Of a stretch of DNA of 64,000 nucleotides, positions 9,527 through 17,636 are shown one piece after another; positions within the stretch are counted from its first letter, which is position 1; every line of letters begins with the position of its first letter. Location of the stretch: contig CALUUD010000002.1 in NCBI GenBank assembly GCA_944323885.1, forward strand, positions 372,001 through 436,000, given 5' to 3'. Made by a program: the position numbers and the translations under genes. The stretch comes from an uncultured Helicobacteraceae bacterium. GTDB lineage: Bacteria > Campylobacterota > Campylobacteria > Campylobacterales > Helicobacteraceae. The notes below the pieces were generated by a model, which saw only the letters and a program-made list of their open reading frames with translations, ran no database searches and was not told where the DNA came from.

Positions 9527-10894
9527 TTAATTAAAAGTTTTACTAATACCACTAATAAAAATTATAAATATAATAAGTGGTACAATAAATTTCACATAAT
9601 AAAACCAAATATTAATAAATTTTTTACCATTAAATCCATTACTCAACTCTTCTTTAGCATCATCTTTTAATACCCAACCAACAAATATAGCAGTTCCAAA
9701 TGCTGTTAACACAAAGAATATATTTCCACTAATTACATCAAAAGCATCAAAGATATTTTTGTTAAATATTGTTATATCTTTCCAAGGACCATATGCCATA
9801 ATACATGGTATATTTCCTGCAATAAAAGTTAGAAATAATACTAGTGCTACAGCTTTTTTTCTTGCAATTCCTAATTTTTCTTGTGCAGTTGTTATTAATG
9901 GTTCATAGAGTGTAACAGAAGTAGTAAATGCAGCTACTAAAAGTAATATAAAGAATGCTACAGCAACAAATGCACCAAAATGCATTTTAGAAAACACTAT
10001 AGGCAGGACTTCAAATACAAGTTTAGGTCCAGAATCTGGCTCTAATCCAAATGTAAATAGTGAAGGAAAAATCATAAGTCCTGCTAAAAGTGCAATTATT
10101 GTATTCAAAATTCCTGTTGCTACAGCAGTTTTTACAAGATTTTCTTGTTTATGAAGATATGATGAAAGTGTAATCATTACTGCAAAACCAAGTGAAAGTG
10201 CAAAAAACACTTGACCTAATACTTCAATAAAAAGTTTTGGTGTAATCTTACTAAAATCTGGATTAAGATAAAAATTTATACCTTCACTAGCACCTTCAAG
10301 CGTTAAATTTCTTATTACAATGCCAATTAGACAAATAAACAATAATGGCATAAGAAACCTTGCAGCTTTTTCTATACCATCTGACACACCCCTTATTAAT
10401 ACAATAAAATTTAATCCAACAAATATCAATGTATAAAAAGTTATCATAACTGGATTATTTTCGATATTTGCATTATAAAATTCCTTTGTTACTTCTTTTG
10501 ATACTGGATTACCTAAATCAAGATTACCACTAATAATATTTATAATATAAGTAATAACCCATCCACCAAGCACCATATAATATGCAATAATACCAAAACA
10601 ACCAATAAGTCCCATATAACCAATAATTTTCCAAGCTTTAGAAAAAGTCTTTTTTTGGTATTCTGGGTCAAAAGCATCAATAGCATTTTTATGTGCTCTT
10701 CTTCCTATGATATTCTCTGCCAAAATCATAGGTATACCTATTACAATCATCGCAACAATGAAAGTTAAAACATATGCCCCTCCACCATTTTGACCTACAA
10801 GATATGGAAATCTCCATGTAGCACCAAAGCCTATAGTAGCACCGGCGGTAACTAACACATAGCTTAAAGTGCTAGACCAAGAATGTCTCATCAT
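9527..10894 (-). CDS. Sodium-dependent amino-acid transporter, SNF/NSS family
   Basis: 455 aa, about eleven to twelve hydrophobic helices. The family's first helix is conserved (TAGATIGFGATWRFPYLVGQNGGGAY), including the residues that bind sodium and substrate. Bacterial members import single amino acids with sodium. It is in one operon with alanine dehydrogenase, making alanine the best guess for substrate (inference). The start has AAGGAG spaced for translation. Confidence 0.92.
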   Translation of the reverse strand: MMRHSWSSTLSYVLVTAGATIGFGATWRFPYLVGQNGGGAYVLTFIVAMIVIGIPMILAENIIGRRAHKNAIDAFDPEYQKKTFSKAWKIIGYMGLIGCFGIIAYYMVLGGWVITYIINIISGNLDLGNPVSKEVTKEFYNANIENNPVMITFYTLIFVGLNFIVLIRGVSDGIEKAARFLMPLLFICLIGIVIRNLTLEGASEGINFYLNPDFSKITPKLFIEVLGQVFFALSLGFAVMITLSSYLHKQENLVKTAVATGILNTIIALLAGLMIFPSLFTFGLEPDSGPKLVFEVLPIVFSKMHFGAFVAVAFFILLLVAAFTTSVTLYEPLITTAQEKLGIARKKAVALVLFLTFIAGNIPCIMAYGPWKDITIFNKNIFDAFDVISGNIFFVLTAFGTAIFVGWVLKDDAKEELSNGFNGKKFINIWFYYVKFIVPLIIFIIFISGISKTFN

Positions 10895-11049
10895 ATTCTC
10901 CTTTATTTAAAAATAAACAACTTATAATGATTTTTATTTTTACACATAGACTATAAGAAAATAATATAATTACATTTAAATAATAAATGATGAGTTACAA
11001 TTTTAAACAAAATTACTTATGAGAAAATTGTAGATTTCTAGGAGTTGTT

Positions 11050-12162
11050 ATGTTAAAAATTATTGTTATAGGTGGTGGTTATGCAGGATTATCTTTCATT
11101 AAGAATTTAGATTACAGTATCACAAAAAGTGCAAATATTACACTAATTTCAAATACAAAATTTCATTATAAAAGTATATTATTGCATAATGTAGTAAGCC
11201 ATAAAGATGATATTACTATTCCATATGAAGAATTACTTCCAAATTTTATAAATTTCATCAATGATGAAGTAATTGAAATAAAAGATAAAGTCATTATCAC
11301 AAAAAATGATAAATATGAATACGATATTTTGGTGGTAGCACTTGGATTTAGTAGTGATGATTTTGGTATAAAAGGTGTAAAAGAATATACTTATAGCATG
11401 ATTAATTATGATAATTGTTTAGAACTAAATCAAATACTAGAAAAACAATCAAATAGTGACATTGTTATTTGTGGTGCTGGTTTTAGTGGTATTGAATTAA
11501 TTGGAAATCTAGCTAATAAATTTAAAAATTCAAAAGATATAAAATTAAAATGTATCGAGGCTATGCCAACGATTTTGCCAATGTTTGATTCTACAAATGC
11601 ACTTTATGCAAAAAAATATTTAGAAAATCTTGGTGTGGAATTTTATTTAGGTTGTAAAATATTAGAGGTAAAACAAGATTCTATAATGGTAGAAAATAAT
11701 GGAAAGCAAGAATATATAAAATCAGATTTTACTTTATGGACTGCTGGAGTAAAAGGAAATAATGTAATAGATGATTCAAAAATTTTTGAATCTAAAAAAA
11801 GTAAAGTAGAGGTGGATGAATACCTAAATCCTATAAATTGTAATAATAAAAATATATTTATAATAGGTGATTGTGCTTTATTAAAGGATAATAAAAGTGG
11901 AAAATTTTATGCTCCAACAGCACAAATAGCACTAAAACAAGGAAAATATTTAGCACAAGCAATAAGTTCAAAAATTAAAAATAAAAAATTTGATAAAAAA
12001 TTTGTTTATAAAAATCAAGGCACTATTTGTTCACTTGGCAAAGACTGTGCTATTGGGATAATTGGAGGTAAAGCAGTAAAAGGTAAATTAGCAAGTGTGC
12101 TTAAAAAGTTAATAGAATTAAAATGGGATTTAAAATTAAAGGGCATAAAAGCATTATTCTAA
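11050..12162 (+). CDS. ndh: NAD(P)H dehydrogenase, type II (FAD flavoprotein)
   Basis: 370 aa pyridine nucleotide-disulphide oxidoreductase fold. The FAD motif GGGYAG lies at residues 8-13, a second GxGxxG (CGAGFSGIE) near 140 and the C-terminal FAD motif IIGDCAL near 275. NDH-2 enzymes pass electrons from NADH to quinone at the membrane; the basic, hydrophobic C-terminus (LKLKGIKALF) could be a membrane contact. It is somewhat shorter than typical NDH-2, so another flavin oxidoreductase is possible. Its 3' end overlaps the convergent gene by nine bases. Confidence 0.82.
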   Translation: MLKIIVIGGGYAGLSFIKNLDYSITKSANITLISNTKFHYKSILLHNVVSHKDDITIPYEELLPNFINFINDEVIEIKDKVIITKNDKYEYDILVVALGFSSDDFGIKGVKEYTYSMINYDNCLELNQILEKQSNSDIVICGAGFSGIELIGNLANKFKNSKDIKLKCIEAMPTILPMFDSTNALYAKKYLENLGVEFYLGCKILEVKQDSIMVENNGKQEYIKSDFTLWTAGVKGNNVIDDSKIFESKKSKVEVDEYLNPINCNNKNIFIIGDCALLKDNKSGKFYAPTAQIALKQGKYLAQAISSKIKNKKFDKKFVYKNQGTICSLGKDCAIGIIGGKAVKGKLASVLKKLIELKWDLKLKGIKALF

Positions 12163-12789
12163 TTTTTTAAATTGAATATCATAGATAAAATCAATTATCT
12201 TATCTAATGTAATAATTTTATTATTACTTGATATTCCAATTAAATTATATTCTTTATCAAAATATGGCATTCCTTGTTCTGCTGATATTGTATGCATACA
12301 ATTCTTATAGAAGAATGGACTTTCAATGCTTATCATTTCAATTTTTTTTGGTTTTTGATGATGTAATATTTGAATCATTTGACTTTTTATTAATTCCTGA
12401 TGATATATTTTTTTATGTGAATAGTTACAATAATCATCAGTATAATTTATAAGTTTTAACATGGCTAAAGATTTATTTGCATCACTTGCTAACAGTCTTG
12501 CTTTTGCTATACATATTATTAAGTCTGTATCATCATCTTTTATTTTTACATTTATATCAACTGGAAAACCAAGACTTGTAATCTCAGAACTTGTTATTAT
12601 TGTATCTTCATCTAAAAAAAATCCAAATGTACTTCCAAATGCACCATTACTAAAATTAATATCAAGTTTTATTACACCTAGAATCCAGTCTTCCTTATTA
12701 ATAATCATATATTCTTTTGGATTATTATATAACTGTTTGCTATCAAGTAATGATATAAATAATATTAAGAACAATATTTTATTAAACAA
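12154..12789 (-). CDS. Secreted trypsin-like protein lacking the catalytic triad (pseudoprotease)
   Basis: 211 aa with a signal peptide (about 1-17). Three segments align by eye with the active-site regions of DegP/trypsin-like proteases, each with the key residue changed. GFFLDEDTIITSSE (56-69) has Ser where the His should be. ANKSLAMLKL (104-113) has Ser where the Asp of DLALLK lies. AEQGMPYFDKEYNLIGI (170-186) has Gln for the Ser of GNSGGP. The fold is therefore inferred while catalysis is unlikely; a binding or scaffold role is possible. Monocistronic and divergent from the cyclophilin gene. Confidence 0.7.
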   Translation of the reverse strand: MFNKILFLILFISLLDSKQLYNNPKEYMIINKEDWILGVIKLDINFSNGAFGSTFGFFLDEDTIITSSEITSLGFPVDINVKIKDDDTDLIICIAKARLLASDANKSLAMLKLINYTDDYCNYSHKKIYHQELIKSQMIQILHHQKPKKIEMISIESPFFYKNCMHTISAEQGMPYFDKEYNLIGISSNNKIITLDKIIDFIYDIQFKKLE

Positions 12790-12790
12790 T

Positions 12791-12836
12791 GTAAAATAAG
12801 CCTTGTAAAATAAATTTTACAAAACATCGGTAAAAT
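12791..12836. promoter_or_regulatory. Operator-like array of four GTAAAAT sites
   Basis: GTAAAAT occurs at three places in plus orientation and once inverted within 46 bases. The two central copies form a perfect 20-bp palindrome (TTGTAAAATAAATTTTACAA). The array fills the divergent promoter region between the pseudoprotease gene and the cyclophilin gene. I do not recognise the regulator. Confidence 0.45.
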
Positions 12837-12872
12837 TTTATATATATTTAAATATTTAAAGGAAATAAAACT

Positions 12873-13385
12873 ATGGAAACACTAAAGATTTATGATATTA
12901 ACCAAGAAATTTTAGATAACAGCAAATATGCAACTATAAAAACCAATAAAGGTGATATTATTATTGAATTATTTGGAAAAGATGCACCACAAGCAGTTTT
13001 AAATTTTACCTCATTAGCAAATAATGGATATTATAAAAACTTAAAGTTTCATAGAGTTATAAAAGGCTTTATGGCACAAGGTGGTTGTCCATACAGTAAA
13101 GAAAATTTACCATATGTTGGTACAGGTGGTCCTGGATATAGAATAAAATGTGAAGTTACAAATAATCCAAATTTGCATAAAAGAGGTGCTTTAAGTATGG
13201 CACATGCAGGAAGAGATACAGGCGGTAGTCAATTTTTTATATGTTTTGTTGACTGCCCTCATCTAGATGGGGAACATACTGTATTTGGCAATATAATAAC
13301 AAGTGATAATAATAGTTATACTGTTCTTGATAACATAGAGCAAAATGATATTATAAAAGATATTGTTATTAGTAAAGAAATATAA
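12873..13385 (+). CDS. ppiA: Peptidyl-prolyl cis-trans isomerase, cyclophilin type
   Basis: 170 aa, single cyclophilin domain, no signal peptide, so cytoplasmic. The family core is present: FHRVIKGFMAQGG, then GALSMAHAGRDTGGSQFFIC, then LDGEHTVFG. Active-site Arg, Phe, Gln and His can all be found in these segments. It assists protein folding by proline isomerisation. A strong AAAGGA lies upstream. It is the first gene of a run with the SMR pair. Confidence 0.95.
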   Translation: METLKIYDINQEILDNSKYATIKTNKGDIIIELFGKDAPQAVLNFTSLANNGYYKNLKFHRVIKGFMAQGGCPYSKENLPYVGTGGPGYRIKCEVTNNPNLHKRGALSMAHAGRDTGGSQFFICFVDCPHLDGEHTVFGNIITSDNNSYTVLDNIEQNDIIKDIVISKEI

Positions 13386-13389
13386 AATT

Positions 13390-13731
13390 ATGAAACTAGA
13401 AAAACAAACTATACTTGCCTGGATATTTTTATTACTAGCAATTTTTGCTGAGGTTTTATCTACTGGTATTTTAAAAGCATGGAATGGAACCTTATATAGC
13501 TATGTATTTATGGCTATATTTATTGCTATGTCATATTATCTAATGGCACTTGCAATCAAAAAAATTCAAGTTGGTATAGCATATGCTATGTGGGAGATAC
13601 TAGGTTCTAGCTGTATAGTCTTAATGTCTGTATTTATATTTGGTGAAGTATTGACTATCAAACAAACAATTGGAATCTTACTTGCAATATTTGGAATTAT
13701 ATTAATCAATCTTGGTGAAGTTAAAGAATGA
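13390..13731 (+). CDS. SMR-family efflux subunit, MdtJ-like
   Basis: 113 aa with four transmembrane helices. The membrane-embedded proton/substrate glutamate is E21 in FAEVLSTGILKAW. It also has YAMWEILG in helix 3, closest by eye to MdtJ of the MdtJI spermidine exporter. I chose the ATG four bases after the cyclophilin stop; a TTG further upstream would overlap that gene. It is coupled to the second SMR gene by an ATGA overlap, so a heterodimer is expected. Confidence 0.85.
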   Translation: MKLEKQTILAWIFLLLAIFAEVLSTGILKAWNGTLYSYVFMAIFIAMSYYLMALAIKKIQVGIAYAMWEILGSSCIVLMSVFIFGEVLTIKQTIGILLAIFGIILINLGEVKE

Positions 13732-14042
13732 ATCTATATCTTATAATTATCATTATTTCTGCACTCATTGATGTTGTTGCAAATTTATTACTAAAAAAAT
13801 CAGATGGTTTTAAATATAAAAAATATGGAATAAGTGCAGTATTACTTGTAATTATTGCATTTATCTTACTTTCTTTTGCGTTAAAATATATAGAGCTTAG
13901 TATTGCATATTCAACTTGGGGTGCTATTGGAATTATTGGAACATGTCTTGGTGGATATATATTTTATAAGGAAAAACTAAATTATATAGGCATTGTAGGA
14001 ATTGTTATTATTATATGTGCTGTAATACTTTTAAATTACTAA
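13728..14042 (+). CDS. SMR-family efflux subunit, MdtI-like, with Asp in place of the helix-1 Glu
   Basis: 104 aa, four transmembrane helices. The first helix LIDVVANLLLKKSDGFK matches the MdtI pattern LEIVANVFLKFSDGFR, except that the normally invariant acidic residue is Asp15 rather than Glu. Helix 3 has YSTWGAIG. It overlaps the upstream SMR gene by four bases. Together they most likely form a paired SMR exporter, for polyamines or small cations (inference from the MdtJI likeness). Confidence 0.83.
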   Translation: MNLYLIIIIISALIDVVANLLLKKSDGFKYKKYGISAVLLVIIAFILLSFALKYIELSIAYSTWGAIGIIGTCLGGYIFYKEKLNYIGIVGIVIIICAVILLNY

Positions 14043-14100
14043 TTTTACGATACACTATAAAAATGACTAAGTTTAATGTATCTATAAAAAAAGGGGAATA

Positions 14101-14829
14101 ATGAAAGTTTATTTTTTTGCCACTTGTCTAGGTAGTATCGCTTATTCGAATACTTGTATAAATGCAATTAAATTATTGCAAAAAGAGGGTGTTGAAGTAA
14201 TTTTTAAAAAAGATCAAACATGTTGTGGTCAACCTAGTTATAATTCTGGATATTATAATGATACCAAACAAGTAGTTCTTCATAACATTAATCTTTTTAA
14301 TGAGCCATATCCTATTATTGTTCCATCTGGATCTTGTGCTGGCATGATGAAAGTTGATTATTTAGAATTATTTGATAATGATGGCAATTATTCAATGGTT
14401 GAAGAATTTTCATCTAGAGTTTTTGAACTAAGTGAATTTTTATTAAAAGAATTAAAAGTAGATTATGATGATTTTGGAGAAAAAACAAAAGTTACTTGGC
14501 ATTCTAATTGTCATGCCTTAAGAGTATCAAAAAGTATAGAATGCTCAAAAGCGTTAATAAGACAATTTGATAATGTTGAGCTGATAGAATTAGATCATGA
14601 GGAAGAATGTTGTGGTTTTGGTGGTACATTTTCTATAAAAGAACCTGAAGTATCAAAAGCAATGGTATACAATAAAATTGCAGATATAAAAAGCAAAGGT
14701 GTGGATTATGTAATATCTGGAGATGCAGGATGTCTTATGAATATAAGCGGAGCAATGAATAAAATGAATCTTAAAATAAAGGGTATACATTTATACGATT
14801 TTATAGCACAAAGAATTAACTTGCAGTAA
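14101..14829 (+). CDS. lutA: L-lactate oxidation complex subunit LutA
   Basis: 242 aa, (Fe-S) oxidoreductase made of two cysteine-rich CCG domains: TCCGQPSYNSGY near residue 40 and ECCGFGGTFS near 165. LutABC (LldEFG) oxidises L-lactate to pyruvate and feeds electrons to the respiratory chain. The gene has AAGGGGAAT before its ATG. lutB follows 14 bases later. The 58-base gap upstream holds a 6-bp inverted repeat GATACA/TGTATC that might be an operator. Confidence 0.93.
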   Translation: MKVYFFATCLGSIAYSNTCINAIKLLQKEGVEVIFKKDQTCCGQPSYNSGYYNDTKQVVLHNINLFNEPYPIIVPSGSCAGMMKVDYLELFDNDGNYSMVEEFSSRVFELSEFLLKELKVDYDDFGEKTKVTWHSNCHALRVSKSIECSKALIRQFDNVELIELDHEEECCGFGGTFSIKEPEVSKAMVYNKIADIKSKGVDYVISGDAGCLMNISGAMNKMNLKIKGIHLYDFIAQRINLQ

Positions 14830-14843
14830 ACGAGGGAATTATT

Positions 14844-16298
14844 ATGAGTAAAATAAGCAATTTTCATTCTAAAGAGCAATACGAGGCGATAATACATCAA
14901 AAATTAAACGATAATCAATTAAGAGAAAATCTGCAATCTGTTATGCAAACATTAAAGAAAAATAGAAAAAATACTATTGGAGCAAGATATACAAATTGGG
15001 AAGAACTAAGAGAATTAGGAAGAAAGGTAAAACAAAATGCACTTGCAAATCTGCCAACTTTGTTAGAGAGATTTGAGCAAAATGCAATTAAAAATGGATT
15101 TAAAATACATTGGGCTTCTAGTGCAAAAGATGCAAATGAAATTATTTTATCTTTAATGAAAAAAAATTCTCAAAATATCATACTAAAAGGCAAGTCAATG
15201 GCGAGTGAAGAAATTCACTTAAATGCATACTTAAAAGAAAATGGTATTAATGCTGTTGAAACTGATTTAGGAGAATTGATAATACAATTAATAGATGAAC
15301 CACCAGTGCATATTGTTGCTCCTGCTATACATAAAAATAGATATGAAATAGGTAAAATTTTTGAAGAAAAACTTCATTCTCCACTTGAAAGTGAACCTGA
15401 AAAATTAAATAATATAGCAAGAGAACATTTAAGAAAAGAGTTTCAAGACTTTAAAATAGGATTATCTGGTGTAAATTTTGCAATTGCAAATGAGGGTGCT
15501 ATATGGCTTGTTGAAAATGAAGGAAATGGTAGAATGAGCACAACAGCGTGTGATATCCATATTGCAATTTGTGGTATTGAAAAAGTAATAGAGAGTTTTG
15601 AAGATGCAAGTATCTTAGATTTATTATTAGTTCCAAGTGCGACAGGTGCAAACATAACTTGCTATAACAACATTATTACAAGCCCAAGAAAAGATGGAGA
15701 TTTAGATGGACCAAAAGAAGTTCATATAATTTTACTTGATAATAATAGATCAAAGATTCTAGCAGATAAACATTATTATAGGGCACTTAGTTGCATTAGA
15801 TGTGGAACTTGTTTAAATCATTGTCCTGTATACGACAAAATTGGTGGTCACGCGTATTTATCAACTTATCCAGGTCCAATTGGGGAAGTAATATCACCAC
15901 AATTATTTGGTCTTGATAATTGTGCACCTATGTTGAATTTATGTTCACTTTGTGAAAGATGTTCTGAAGTATGTCCTGTTAAGATTCCACTAGCTAGTCT
16001 TATAAGAGATTTAAGAAGTGAAAAAATAGGAGAGGGTAGAGGAGGTGTTGTAGGATATCATAACACATATCGAAGTAAAACAGAAAAGCAAAGTTTTGCA
16101 ATATTTAGAATCTTGGCTACAAATGGGATAAGATGGAGATTATTAATATGGCAAGTTAAAATATTTGGTAAATTTGGGAAAGTATTTGGCAATATAATAC
16201 CGGGACTAAAAAATTGGCTTAGTTGCAGAAATTATCCAGATCTTGATGCAACACTTCACTCTAGAGTAAAGCAATTACAAGGGGTTATATATGAATAG
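14844..16298 (+). CDS. lutB: L-lactate oxidation complex iron-sulphur subunit LutB
   Basis: 484 aa. An LUD domain fills roughly residues 60-300. Two 4Fe-4S motifs follow, CIRCGTCLNHCPVY near 317 and CSLCERCSEVCPVK near 368, and a C-terminal tail. This is the usual LutB architecture and length. It lies between lutA and lutC, and its stop overlaps the lutC start by eight bases. Confidence 0.95.
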   Translation: MSKISNFHSKEQYEAIIHQKLNDNQLRENLQSVMQTLKKNRKNTIGARYTNWEELRELGRKVKQNALANLPTLLERFEQNAIKNGFKIHWASSAKDANEIILSLMKKNSQNIILKGKSMASEEIHLNAYLKENGINAVETDLGELIIQLIDEPPVHIVAPAIHKNRYEIGKIFEEKLHSPLESEPEKLNNIAREHLRKEFQDFKIGLSGVNFAIANEGAIWLVENEGNGRMSTTACDIHIAICGIEKVIESFEDASILDLLLVPSATGANITCYNNIITSPRKDGDLDGPKEVHIILLDNNRSKILADKHYYRALSCIRCGTCLNHCPVYDKIGGHAYLSTYPGPIGEVISPQLFGLDNCAPMLNLCSLCERCSEVCPVKIPLASLIRDLRSEKIGEGRGGVVGYHNTYRSKTEKQSFAIFRILATNGIRWRLLIWQVKIFGKFGKVFGNIIPGLKNWLSCRNYPDLDATLHSRVKQLQGVIYE

Positions 16299-16911
16299 AG
16301 ATTCAATTCTATCAAGCGTAAAAACAGCATTGAAACAAAATAAATTATCCGCAACTAATAAACAATATAAAGATTTAATAAAACATTCATCAAACGATAT
16401 TTTAGAAGAATACAAGATAATGCAAAATGCCAACAAAGCTATATTGATAGAATCTAATAATGCTATAAATGACATAAGAAATATACTTAAAACATTAGAA
16501 TCAAAAAATATAATATATACACCTGATTTAGATATAGATCTTTCTAGTTTTAATGGTGAATTCTCAATTGCACCATATAATAAAAGTATAGATGAAATGC
16601 GAGAAGCATTGTTTGATACTGATACATCAATAATAAGAGCTGTGTGTGGAATAGCAGATATAGGTGTATTTGGAGTTGCATCAAGTAGTAAACACCCAAG
16701 ACTAGCATCTCTTATTACAAAAAACTGCATAGTTATTTTAGAGAAAAAAAATATAGTTCAAAGTATTAATGATGGTATAAACATGCTAAAATCTAGTGGT
16801 AATCCTAGCAATATGATACTTATTGCAGGACCATCTCGCACAGCTGATATAGAGTTAAAAACTGTATTTGGTGTTCATGGACCACAACAAGTATATATTA
16901 TATTAATATGA
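16291..16911 (+). CDS. lutC: L-lactate oxidation complex subunit LutC
   Basis: 206 aa LUD-domain protein. The conserved segments ICGIADIGVFG-like (CGIADIGVFGVASS), IVILEKKNIV and the C-terminal GPSRTADIE, followed by VFGVHGPQQVYIILI, are visible. This third subunit completes the lactate complex. Its stop overlaps the next start as ATGA, so yaaA is probably co-translated. Confidence 0.93.
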   Translation: MNRDSILSSVKTALKQNKLSATNKQYKDLIKHSSNDILEEYKIMQNANKAILIESNNAINDIRNILKTLESKNIIYTPDLDIDLSSFNGEFSIAPYNKSIDEMREALFDTDTSIIRAVCGIADIGVFGVASSSKHPRLASLITKNCIVILEKKNIVQSINDGINMLKSSGNPSNMILIAGPSRTADIELKTVFGVHGPQQVYIILI

Positions 16912-17636
16912 TAGTTTTATTTAGTCCTAGTGAAGATAAAAATTTTATATACGAAACTAATAATAATAAAGATTTTAGTTTCTTAGATAATCTAATATTT
17001 AATGAGCTAAATTCACATCGCTTAGATATATTAAATTCATATATTAAATTCTTAAAATATTCTTCAAGCAGAGATATAGCTAGAATCTTTGGTCAAAAAA
17101 TAATAAAAGATTTGGATACTATCAGTGCTTGCAGTAATATATGCAATGCGAATATAATACAATCTATATATCTTTATAATGGTGTTGCATTTAAAGCACT
17201 AGATATGAAATCTATTCCAAAACATGGTATAGATTTCATAATGAATAATGTAATAATATTTAGTAATTTGTTTGGTGCAATAAGAGCATCAGATAAAATT
17301 CCATATTATAAATTGAAACAAGGTGAAAGTTTTTTTGATAACAATATAAATAGTATCTACAAAGGATTTGATACAGTATTAGATAATTATTTAAAAGGAA
17401 ATGAAATACTAGATTTAAGAGCTGAATTTTACAATAAAGCTTACAAAATAAAGTTTCCACATACAAAAATTAATTTTATTAAAAATGGCAAAAAAAGTAC
17501 TCACTATGCAAAATATTATCGTGGGTTATTACTTAGGAATATAGCTATTAATGGAAAAATAACACATCCATTTAAATTGATATCTAGTAGAATAGCAAAT
17601 AATATTAGAATCTTAGAATATGAGGTCTTAGAATAA
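16908..17636 (+). CDS. yaaA: YaaA family protein (peroxide stress, DUF328)
   Basis: 242 aa with the YaaA family opening MIVLFSPSEDKNF, the central YNGVAFKALD and a C-terminal HYAKYYRGLLLRNIA. In E. coli YaaA lowers free iron during hydrogen peroxide stress and binds DNA. It overlaps lutC by four bases and its stop shares one base with the next start. Co-expression with an Fe-S lactate oxidase would fit an iron-protection role (inference). Confidence 0.88.
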   Translation: MIVLFSPSEDKNFIYETNNNKDFSFLDNLIFNELNSHRLDILNSYIKFLKYSSSRDIARIFGQKIIKDLDTISACSNICNANIIQSIYLYNGVAFKALDMKSIPKHGIDFIMNNVIIFSNLFGAIRASDKIPYYKLKQGESFFDNNINSIYKGFDTVLDNYLKGNEILDLRAEFYNKAYKIKFPHTKINFIKNGKKSTHYAKYYRGLLLRNIAINGKITHPFKLISSRIANNIRILEYEVLE

